This document shows positions 5,956 through 12,129 of a stretch of DNA of 13,557 nt, one piece after another (positions within the stretch are counted from its first letter, which is position 1; each line of letters opens with the position of its first letter). Location: contig CAYXVB010000098.1 in NCBI GenBank assembly GCA_964467785.1, positions 1-13,557 of the forward strand, given 5' to 3'. A model generated the notes under the pieces. The model searched no databases, was not told the origin of the DNA, and worked only from the letters and a program-made list of their open reading frames with translations. Source of the stretch: CAYXVB01 sp964467785. GTDB lineage: Bacteria > Bdellovibrionota > UBA1018. The translations under genes were made by a program, and so were the position numbers.

Positions 5956-6885
5956 ATGAAGAAGTCAAAGATCAGGAAAGCCGTGAGAGTCCTCGGGTCC
6001 CTCGCTCTGGCGAGTACAATCGCCTCTTTCGCGCTACTGACGATGACGGGTTGCAAGAAGAAGAAGGGCTACGCGGTGTACAATCCGCCCCAGGCTACCT
6101 CTAAATGCGATATCGGTGGCAACCATTTCGAGCCGGATAGCCCGAATTTCTCGAAGTGCTGCAATCCGGACACCACTCCGATCCTGCCGATGAAAGACTC
6201 GATCTGTTCCGCGGGTCAGGGAGGCGTGGCGGGATCGATTTCGATGTTCAGCGATTCGGCTGGCCGCGCGACCACCTCCAATACCCAGGCGGCCTCGCTA
6301 GAGCAGCAGCAGAATCCGGATAAGCAAAACAACCAGCTCGCGGCGACCGCGTCCACGAGTCCTCCCACTCCGGCCAACACCGCCAAGCTCGCGGGTAGCG
6401 GTCTGGCTGCGCTCAGCACCGGCTCCGGCAATGGCTCGGCCTCGCGTGGCGGGGGCGGTGGTGGCAGCGGTGCAGGCGGCGGAGGCGGCTTTGGCTCCGG
6501 CGTCAACACCCAGGCGGCGGCTCCGGCAACCGTACAGACCTCGGCCACGGGTGATTCCGCAAACGCGGGCTATTCTTCGTCCGGTGGCGGTGGCGGGGCA
6601 GCCCGCGCCGGTAGTGGGGCCGCCACTGCTGGCTTCAACTTGGACTCCCTGTTCGGAGCGGGCAAGGACGGGGGCGCCAAAACTGGCTCTGACAACGTCA
6701 ATTTCAGTGGAAACGGCGTGTCTGAGGCGACGATGGGTACTCCGGATCCTGAACTGTACTTCTCCATGATGAGCCGCGAGGACAATATTTTCAAAGTTGT
6801 GGAGCGGCGTTATCAGTCTAAAGCCCAGCAGTGGGCGCTTAAAGACGCCGGCGCCGTGCAGGGCGCAGTCAGTGGCCGACGCTGA
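5956..6885 (+). CDS. Gly/Ser-rich putative lipoprotein of unknown function
   Basis: The protein has 309 residues from ATG at 5956 (MKKSKIRKAVRVLGSLALAS), preceded closely by GGGGGA. An in-frame ATG at 5929 that overlaps the previous stop (ATGA) is an alternative. The signal sequence ends LLTMTGC, a lipobox with unusual Met at -3, so Cys33 is the likely lipidation site; KKKK follows. Residues about 40-75 carry four cysteines (SKCDIGG, FSKCCNP, DSICSAG). About 90-235 is low-complexity Ser/Thr/Ala/Gly/Gln, with poly-Gly runs around 165-185 and 210-220. The C-terminal 45 residues (DPELYFSMMSREDNIFKVVERRYQ) look folded and helical. The long flexible linker suggests a tether between an outer-membrane anchor and a C-terminal interaction module. 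The family is unknown. Confidence 0.75.
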   Translation: MKKSKIRKAVRVLGSLALASTIASFALLTMTGCKKKKGYAVYNPPQATSKCDIGGNHFEPDSPNFSKCCNPDTTPILPMKDSICSAGQGGVAGSISMFSDSAGRATTSNTQAASLEQQQNPDKQNNQLAATASTSPPTPANTAKLAGSGLAALSTGSGNGSASRGGGGGGSGAGGGGGFGSGVNTQAAAPATVQTSATGDSANAGYSSSGGGGGAARAGSGAATAGFNLDSLFGAGKDGGAKTGSDNVNFSGNGVSEATMGTPDPELYFSMMSREDNIFKVVERRYQSKAQQWALKDAGAVQGAVSGRR

Positions 6886-6894
6886 ACTTTGGTC

Positions 6895-6916
6895 TAAGCG
6901 CGTTAAGTGCGCGACT
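6895..6916 (+). terminator. Possible weak hairpin after the lipoprotein gene
   Basis: AAGCGCG and CGCGACTT around 6896-6915 can form a 7-bp stem with one bulged base. A T-run follows only 12 bases later (6928-6932), so intrinsic termination is uncertain. The rest of 6886-6966 holds TTGACA at 6931 and the gltX leader. Confidence 0.25.
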
Positions 6917-6966
6917 TCGCCACGGGCTTTTTGACAAAGGGGAGGGGGAGACGCTAAAAGCTCCCT

Positions 6967-8463
6967 ATGACAGTTCGCGTTCGCTTTGCTCCTTCTCCTA
7001 CAGGTTTTCTCCATATCGGCGGCGTCCGCACGGCGCTCTTCAACTGGCTCTATGCCAAGCAGCATGGAGGCCAGTTTCTCCTGCGCATCGAGGACACCGA
7101 TCTCGAGCGTTCCGAGGACCGCTACACGCAGGACATCTTGTCTTCGATGAAATGGCTCGGACTGACTTGGGACGAGGAGCCGCTCTATCAGAGCAAGCGC
7201 ATGGAAATCTATGCGCAAAAGGTCGAGGAGCTGATCGAGAAGGGGTTGGCCTACCGCTGTACCTGCACCGAGGAAGAAGTCGAGAAGATGCGCGAACGCC
7301 TCCAGGCCGAGGGCAAAAAGCCCATGTACGATCGCGCTTGCCGCAACAAGAAGCTCACGCGCGCGCAGATGGGTGACAAGCCTTTCGCGATCCGCCTTGC
7401 CGTGCCGCTTGAGGGCTCGGTGACCTTCACCGACCTTATCCGCGGCGACATCACCGTGGCTAACGCCGAAGTCGACGACTTCGTCCTGATTCGCAGTAAT
7501 GGCGCGCCGACTTACAACCTCTCGGTCGTGGTGGACGACGTCCACTCGCGCATGACCCATATCATCCGCGGCGACGATCACATCAACAATACGCCGAAAC
7601 AGATTCATCTCTATAATTACTTCGGATATCCACAGCCAAAGTTCGCCCATCTTCCCATGATCCTGGGCACGGACAAAAAGAAGCTCTCTAAGCGCACGGC
7701 TGCGACTTCGACCAATCATTACCGCAATGAAGGCTTCCTGCCTGAGGCGCTCCTCAACTTTCTCGCGCGGCTGGGCTGGTCCCATGGCGACCAGGAAATT
7801 TTCTCGATTGATGAAATGATCCGGTACTTCTCCTTCGACTCCGTTCAGAAGGCTGGTGCCGTCTTCAATATGGAAAAACTCCTCTGGCTCAACGGTGCGC
7901 ACATCCGCCAGTGCAAGCCCGAGCGCCTGGCTGGAATCCTGGCTTCGGACTACGCCGACCTGTTTCAGCCCGAGCAGCTGCAGAGAGCGACTTCGCCAAT
8001 TGGCCATGAGCTCGTCGGTTTCCATCTGGCCAAGATCAAGCTCATCAAGGAGCTGGCCGACATGATGATTCCGCTCTGTACCGCAGGCGCCATCGAGCTT
8101 GATGCCGCGCAGATCAAGTGGGGCAAGACGCCCGAAGCCAAAATCGCCATCCAGAACGCGATCAAAAAGGCTGTCGAGCAGCTCTCCGCCAAGATCGCCG
8201 CCGCTGGTAAAATCTCGCGCACGGGCGCCAATGCGGTCTGGGGTGACACTCCTTCGCTGCATGATGTGGGGATGGCCCATGGCGATATCGACGGGTTTCT
8301 TAGACAGCTAGGCGAAACCCACGGGGTAAAGCTCGGTGAGCTTGCGGGGCCAATGCGTTACGCGGTCACGGGGCGCGCGGCCAGCGCGTCGCTCTTTGAG
8401 CTGATGAGCACGTTGCCCTGGGATGTGATCGAGTCCCGTCTCAAGAAGCTGGAGGCGGTATGA
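6967..8463 (+). CDS. gltX: Glutamate-tRNA ligase (GluRS)
   Basis: The protein has 498 residues from ATG at 6967 and opens with the class I GluRS signature RFAPSPTGFLHIGGVRTALF, in which HIGG is residues 16-19. The second ATP-binding motif is KLSKR at 239-243, followed by TAATS where most family members have HGA. Cys98, Cys100 and Cys125 occupy the positions of zinc ligands in Escherichia coli GluRS, but residue 127 is Asn rather than His, so the metal site may be altered. The Rossmann core is followed by the all-helical anticodon-binding domain (about 330-498). It attaches glutamate to tRNA-Glu in the cytoplasm, and also to tRNA-Gln if the organism uses the amidotransferase route. The G-rich ribosome-binding site may pair with CTCCC next to the ATG. 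Its stop overlaps metG by ATGA, so the two genes are probably translationally coupled. Confidence 0.96.
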   Translation: MTVRVRFAPSPTGFLHIGGVRTALFNWLYAKQHGGQFLLRIEDTDLERSEDRYTQDILSSMKWLGLTWDEEPLYQSKRMEIYAQKVEELIEKGLAYRCTCTEEEVEKMRERLQAEGKKPMYDRACRNKKLTRAQMGDKPFAIRLAVPLEGSVTFTDLIRGDITVANAEVDDFVLIRSNGAPTYNLSVVVDDVHSRMTHIIRGDDHINNTPKQIHLYNYFGYPQPKFAHLPMILGTDKKKLSKRTAATSTNHYRNEGFLPEALLNFLARLGWSHGDQEIFSIDEMIRYFSFDSVQKAGAVFNMEKLLWLNGAHIRQCKPERLAGILASDYADLFQPEQLQRATSPIGHELVGFHLAKIKLIKELADMMIPLCTAGAIELDAAQIKWGKTPEAKIAIQNAIKKAVEQLSAKIAAAGKISRTGANAVWGDTPSLHDVGMAHGDIDGFLRQLGETHGVKLGELAGPMRYAVTGRAASASLFELMSTLPWDVIESRLKKLEAV

Positions 8464-10421
8464 GCGAGAATAAGTACAAAGGGCCGCCGACCGACGTCAA
8501 GTCCGTGATCGCCGCGCTGGAGCGCCCGGAGCGCGCGGTGGTCACCGCCGGCATGCCGTACGCCAACGGGCCACTGCATCTCGGGCACCTGGCCGGAGCC
8601 CATGTGCCGGCCGATGTCTTTTCGCGTTGGATGGGCATGCTCATCGGCCGAGAAAACGTTCTCTTCGTCAACGGCACTGACGACCATGGCTCGACCAGCG
8701 AAGTCGCCGCCATGCAAGCCGGTAAGCCGATCCGCGAGTTCATCGACTCGATCCATACCAAGCAGGAACGTACGCTCAAGAACTACTCAATCGGCATCGA
8801 CTGTTACACGGGGACTTCGAGCCCCGAGTGCTTTCCGCTGCACAAGGAGCTTTCCCAGGATTTTCTCCGCAAGCTTTACCGCAACGGGATGCTCGAAAAG
8901 CGCTCCAGCCTGCAGTGGTACGATCCCAAACTCAACCGCTTTTTGCCGGACCGTTATGTCCGCGGCAAGTGCCCCAATCCCAAGTGCGAAAACCTCAGCG
9001 CCTACAGCGACGAGTGCGACGTCTGCGGCAGCCAGTACGAACCCAGCTCGCTCATCGATCCCAAAAGCGCCATCTCCGACGCCATTCCGGTGATGAAGGA
9101 GACGGTGCACTGGTGGCTCGATATGTGGAAGGTGTCCGACGTCCTGCGCGTGTGGCTGCAGGGCAAGGAAGGCGAGTGGCGCAAGCCGGTGCTCGCCGAG
9201 GCCCTCGGCACGGTACTGCCCGCGTTTGCCTTCGAGGCCGCCCATGAGGCCGCCTACAAGGAGCTCAAGGCTTCGCTCCCCAAACATAAGCCGCGCTACG
9301 CTCCGGGCAAAAAGATTGCTCTCCAGTTCGAGTCCAAAGCGGACATGGAGAAGGGACGCGCCGAAATCGAGTCCAAGCTCGGAATCAAGACGGAGCTCGT
9401 CGACCAGTGGGCGCATCGCTCGATCACGCGCGACGTGAGTTGGGGTATTCCGCTTCCGACGGATCTCGATCCAGACATGGCCGGCAAGACACTGTACGTC
9501 TGGCCCGACTCGTTGATCGCGCCGATCTCGTTCTCCCAGGTGGCGTTGAAGGCTTCGGGCCGTGACCCCAGGCGGTTCGTCGAGTTTTGGCGCAATCCCA
9601 AAGCGCGGATCTATCAGTTCCTGGGTCAGGACAACGTCTTTTTCTATACTCTGATGCAGGGAGCGATGTGGCTCGGCACTCAGGAGGACCCGCTCCGGGC
9701 GCCCGGTCCGGGTGACCTTCAGATGACGGATATCTTTGGCTGTTATCACTTGATGGTGAATGGCGAAAAGATGTCCAAGTCCCGCGGTAACTTCTTCAGC
9801 GGCGACCAACTGCTCGAAGAGAAGGGATATCACGCGGACCAGATCCGCTACTTCCTTTCGACGCTGACGCTTGCCGACAAGCAGTCGAATTTCGATTTTG
9901 CCGCGCTCGACGAGCGCAACAAGTTCCTGGCCGGTCCGATGAATGCTTCGTTTGAGAAGCCGATTTCAGCCGTGCACTCGAAGTTCGGTGGCAAGGTACC
10001 GGATGGCAAGCTCGATCCCAAAGTCGAGCAGGAGACCCTGCAGATCGTCCGGCGCTACGTCAAGGCGATGGGACGGGCCGATTACCCCAATCTCCTTGGG
10101 GCGATCGAGAATTACGCGCGATCGATCAACAGCTTGTTCACGCAGTACAAGCCACATGACGATCGGTTCCCGGAGGAGGCGCGCCGCGATGCTCTTTACT
10201 CCTGCTTTTATGTCCTGAAGAACCTCATGATCATGCTCTATCCCTTTGTCCCCGGGACGATGGACCGTCTGCGCGATACTTTGCGCCTTCCGCCGACCGT
10301 TTTCCGCGTGGAGGAGCTCGGATCGGGCATTTCGGCAGGCCACGAGATCGGTCAGAAGGGGCAGTACTTCCCCGCGGTAGCTGGGAGTGCCTCGGTCGGC
10401 GCAGGCGCGGACGAAGTCTGA
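8460..10421 (+). CDS. metG: Methionine-tRNA ligase (MetRS)
   Basis: The protein has 653 residues from the ATG that overlaps the gltX stop. The nucleotide-binding motif is PYANGPLHLGHLAG (HLGH, residues 40-43) and the second is KMSKS at 437-441. A zinc knuckle lies at Cys171, Cys176, Cys186 and Cys189. Between VWLQGKEGEWRKP (about 232-243) and SITRDVSWGIP (about 321-331) there are roughly 80 residues where MetRS normally has about 25, so an extra segment of some 55 residues is inserted just before the catalytic core resumes. The usual YVWxDAPIGY motif reads YVWPDSLIAP (346-355). The C-terminus is the helical anticodon-binding domain without the EMAP-like tRNA-binding extension. The enzyme charges initiator and elongator tRNA-Met. 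Function is secure; the substitutions are unusual. Confidence 0.95.
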   Translation: MSENKYKGPPTDVKSVIAALERPERAVVTAGMPYANGPLHLGHLAGAHVPADVFSRWMGMLIGRENVLFVNGTDDHGSTSEVAAMQAGKPIREFIDSIHTKQERTLKNYSIGIDCYTGTSSPECFPLHKELSQDFLRKLYRNGMLEKRSSLQWYDPKLNRFLPDRYVRGKCPNPKCENLSAYSDECDVCGSQYEPSSLIDPKSAISDAIPVMKETVHWWLDMWKVSDVLRVWLQGKEGEWRKPVLAEALGTVLPAFAFEAAHEAAYKELKASLPKHKPRYAPGKKIALQFESKADMEKGRAEIESKLGIKTELVDQWAHRSITRDVSWGIPLPTDLDPDMAGKTLYVWPDSLIAPISFSQVALKASGRDPRRFVEFWRNPKARIYQFLGQDNVFFYTLMQGAMWLGTQEDPLRAPGPGDLQMTDIFGCYHLMVNGEKMSKSRGNFFSGDQLLEEKGYHADQIRYFLSTLTLADKQSNFDFAALDERNKFLAGPMNASFEKPISAVHSKFGGKVPDGKLDPKVEQETLQIVRRYVKAMGRADYPNLLGAIENYARSINSLFTQYKPHDDRFPEEARRDALYSCFYVLKNLMIMLYPFVPGTMDRLRDTLRLPPTVFRVEELGSGISAGHEIGQKGQYFPAVAGSASVGAGADEV

Positions 10422-10430
10422 AAATTTGTG

Positions 10431-10458
10431 CTAGCCGGGGCTGGACAACCCCCTCTAG
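10431..10458 (+). terminator. Inverted repeat after metG, overlapping the tRNA promoter
   Basis: CTAG-N2-GGGG, an 8-base loop, then CCCC-N2-CTAG form a symmetrical 28-base hairpin (10431-10458) just after the metG stop. No T-run follows. It may slow or end metG transcription, or be a site linked to the adjacent promoter, whose -35 lies in the loop. Confidence 0.35.
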
Positions 10459-10471
10459 ACTCAGATATAGG
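10442..10471 (+). promoter_or_regulatory. Candidate promoter of tRNA-Gln
   Basis: TGGACA (10442-10447, five of six consensus), an 18-base spacer and TATAGG (10466-10471) predict a start near 10478, seven bases before the mature tRNA. This spacing is typical of tRNA genes. Confidence 0.5.
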
Positions 10472-10484
10472 TCGTCTCGTTCAT

Positions 10485-10558
10485 TGGGGAATCGTCCAAT
10501 GGTAGGACTACGGACTCTGACTCCGTCAATCTAGGTTCGAATCCTAGTTCCCCAGCCA
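10485..10558 (+). tRNA. tRNA-Gln, anticodon CUG
   Basis: The cloverleaf was folded by hand. Acceptor stem TGGGGAA (10485-10491) pairs with TTCCCCA (10548-10554), followed by discriminator G and an encoded CCA. The D stem is GTCC/GGAC, the anticodon stem ACGGA/TCCGT with loop CTCTGAC (anticodon CTG at 10517-10519), and the T arm CTAGG-TTCGAAT-CCTAG. The first pair T1-A72 is the pair known in bacterial tRNA-Gln for recognition by the GatCAB amidotransferase. Its 3' end is the apparent integration site of the element to the right. Confidence 0.95.
10531..10558 (+). other. Inferred element attachment site (left end) at the tRNA 3' end
   Basis: A tyrosine recombinase gene begins 40 bases beyond the tRNA, and base composition changes here. 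The crossover core is therefore expected in the T arm/acceptor end of tRNA-Gln, the usual site for such elements. The exact core cannot be set because the matching right-end copy is outside the window; I see no second copy within it. Confidence 0.45.
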
Positions 10559-10567
10559 TATTTGTAT

Positions 10568-10593
10568 AACCCCGCTTAATGGCGGGGTTTTTT
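10568..10593 (+). terminator. Intrinsic terminator after tRNA-Gln
   Basis: AACCCCGC (10568-10575), a 6-base loop and GCGGGGTT (10582-10589) form a perfect 8-bp stem followed by a run of six Ts (10588-10593). It ends tRNA transcription and separates it from the convergent integrase gene. Confidence 0.85.
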
Positions 10594-10597
10594 ATTT

Positions 10598-11905
10598 CTA
10601 TCCCTCCTTTTGCGACCAATTGCGACCAGCTTGTGCCTCGTCCCACTCAAGGTGAGCATGGGCAGTGAGAGCGCCCTTTTGGCGTTTGGCGTATACTAGA
10701 GTGCTTTCCAGGGTCGTATTGCCAAGCAGCTGCTGGGCAATAGCTGTGTCGCCATTGGTCCTATTGAACACCCGGCGGCAGCCTCCGTGTCTCATGACGT
10801 GGGTCGCTGTAAACGGGAGTCCTGCGGCCTTAAAGGCTTGGTCGTACGCATACTGTATTTGGCGGTACTCTAGGGGCTTGCCATCAATGTGGAAGACTAA
10901 CCCGATGTTCCCGTTAGCCCGCCTCAGGGAGTCCAGCGCCCTGAAGGTCTCCGGGAACATAGGAAGCTCCTTCTCGCCCTCATTGGCGGACCCGTTCTTG
11001 AAGCCTGCTCGCACCCGAGTAGACACCCCCTTGCGGCGCGGCCATTCAACGATCCTCCTAATGACAATGCGGGAGTTTCTTAGGTCTGTCAGCTCCATCC
11101 TAACGTCTTCCCAATAGAGCCCAGCCGCTTCGCTCACTCGCAGAGCTTGGTAGAATTGGACGGTGGCAAGCGGCGCAAGGATTGCTCCGAGGTGGAGTTT
11201 CTGAAGTTCTTCGCGGAACTTGTGAAACTGTTCCTCCGTTAAGTCCTTGGGCTTTGCCTTCTCCCTTCTCCTGACGACGACGTCGTCGCGATGCCGCTTC
11301 TTGATGGGATACACAAAAGTCGGGTCATCGTTGTATTCTTGATAGTACTTGAGGATTGTACCGAGCAGTTCCAGTTCGTGCCCAAACGACAAGCGACGTA
11401 ATGACGCCATAGCCTTACCCGTTGGGTTTTTAAGGCAATCGATCCATAAATCGATGGCTTGGGGTGTAAGCTCGTGAACGCTCAGAGTGACAAGGTCCTC
11501 AAAATAGAGGTTTATGATCTTGTCGTAGGCAACGCGTGTTGCGACCGCAAAGCCTGGATACTTCCTCCGCTTCCATTCGTCGATTACTTCTCCTAGGCTG
11601 GGCCCCGATTTCGGCTTAGCATCAGAGGCCTGATTAGTGTCTTCTGAGGCGAGTTCAACGAAAGATTTTAGGTCCGACTGCCAAGCTCTAGCTTCCGCCA
11701 AAGTAGCAAAGTAGCGCTTCACTCGGATGGACCGACCATCTTTTCCAATTTGACGCCGTCTTGCTTCATACGGTTTGCCTCGATCGGGAGATACGTACTC
11801 ATTACGAGCCTTATCCCATTGCCAAACCCGCCTAATTCCCGGTGCTCCAGGAACAGGCGGATAAACCCTGGGTTTTCCTTGATAGAGTTTGTGGTTGAAT
11901 TTCAC
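10598..11905 (-). CDS. Tyrosine recombinase (element integrase)
   Basis: The start is GTG at 11905, because AGGAG lies nine bases upstream and the codon follows the xis stop by two bases; the open frame extends 10 codons further without a better site. The protein has 435 residues. Residues about 1-75 form a basic arm-binding N-terminus, about 100-190 a SAM-like core-binding domain, and about 220-420 the catalytic domain. Catalytic residues are Arg256 (ALRVSEAAGLYW), probably Lys303, His369 and Arg372 (THVMRH), and the nucleophile Tyr405 (TLVYAK). The second His/Trp position is Asn396 (LLGNTTL), a departure from the usual LGH. It catalyses site-specific integration and excision, presumably at tRNA-Gln. 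Its 3' end faces the tRNA, and it closes the element's leftward operon. Confidence 0.93.
   Translation of the reverse strand: MKFNHKLYQGKPRVYPPVPGAPGIRRVWQWDKARNEYVSPDRGKPYEARRRQIGKDGRSIRVKRYFATLAEARAWQSDLKSFVELASEDTNQASDAKPKSGPSLGEVIDEWKRRKYPGFAVATRVAYDKIINLYFEDLVTLSVHELTPQAIDLWIDCLKNPTGKAMASLRRLSFGHELELLGTILKYYQEYNDDPTFVYPIKKRHRDDVVVRRREKAKPKDLTEEQFHKFREELQKLHLGAILAPLATVQFYQALRVSEAAGLYWEDVRMELTDLRNSRIVIRRIVEWPRRKGVSTRVRAGFKNGSANEGEKELPMFPETFRALDSLRRANGNIGLVFHIDGKPLEYRQIQYAYDQAFKAAGLPFTATHVMRHGGCRRVFNRTNGDTAIAQQLLGNTTLESTLVYAKRQKGALTAHAHLEWDEAQAGRNWSQKEG
10610..10628. repeat. Two direct copies of TTGCGACCA with a 10-base period
   Basis: TTGCGACCA occurs at 10610-10618 and 10620-10628, one helical turn apart, inside the last integrase codons and 50-70 bases from the tRNA end. 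Tandem short repeats at this distance from an attachment site are typical of recombinase or excisionase arm sites, but two copies could be chance. Confidence 0.4.
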
Positions 11906-11907
11906 GT

Positions 11908-12096
11908 TTATGGTCTCCTTTTTTTCTGGAGCCACTCCGTGACTTCTTTAACCGAAAATCGAACAGCCCGACCGATCTGCCGGTATGGTAGTCCCTCCCA
12001 GCGCATCAGCTTGTTTATGAAACTCATTGAAACTGATAGTGCGGCAGCGAGCTGTTTCTTGGTTACCAACTTGTCAAAGACCTGTTCTACGTTCAT
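11908..12096 (-). CDS. AlpA/excisionase-like helix-turn-helix protein
   Basis: The protein has 62 residues from ATG at 12096, with GGAG seven bases upstream; a TTG at 12126 would add 10 residues but lacks a better site. The sequence VTKKQLAAALSVSMSFINKLMRWEGLPYRQIGRAVRFSVKEV has the pattern of the HTH_17/MerR-like fold: a helix-turn-helix, then a wing containing R-x-x-R-F before the final helix. Such proteins bind near attachment sites to promote excision, or activate integrase transcription. It sits between the replication gene (33 bases upstream) and the integrase (two bases downstream, whose ribosome-binding site lies within its last codons). Excisionase versus regulator cannot be told from sequence alone. 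Confidence 0.85.
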   Translation of the reverse strand: MNVEQVFDKLVTKKQLAAALSVSMSFINKLMRWEGLPYRQIGRAVRFSVKEVTEWLQKKRRP

Positions 12097-12129
12097 TTTA
12101 CTACTCCGAAGTCCTCGTGACTTCAATAT

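Noticed and set aside
6445..6610. GGC-rich repeats in the lipoprotein gene considered as a DNA-level repeat element
   Set aside because: They follow the reading frame and encode poly-Gly/Ser, so they are best explained as a protein linker.
6298..8280. 660-codon open frame on the minus strand
   Set aside because: It lies opposite gltX and the Gly-rich lipoprotein, both well supported. Long antisense frames are expected in GC-rich genes with G/C third positions, and the product has no coherent domain.
8787..9833. 348-codon minus-strand open frame
   Set aside because: It is opposite the conserved catalytic core of metG and has no recognisable features.
11906..11935. Upstream GTG start for the integrase
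   Set aside because: It overlaps the HTH gene and has no ribosome-binding site, whereas GTG at 11905 follows AGGAG at good spacing.
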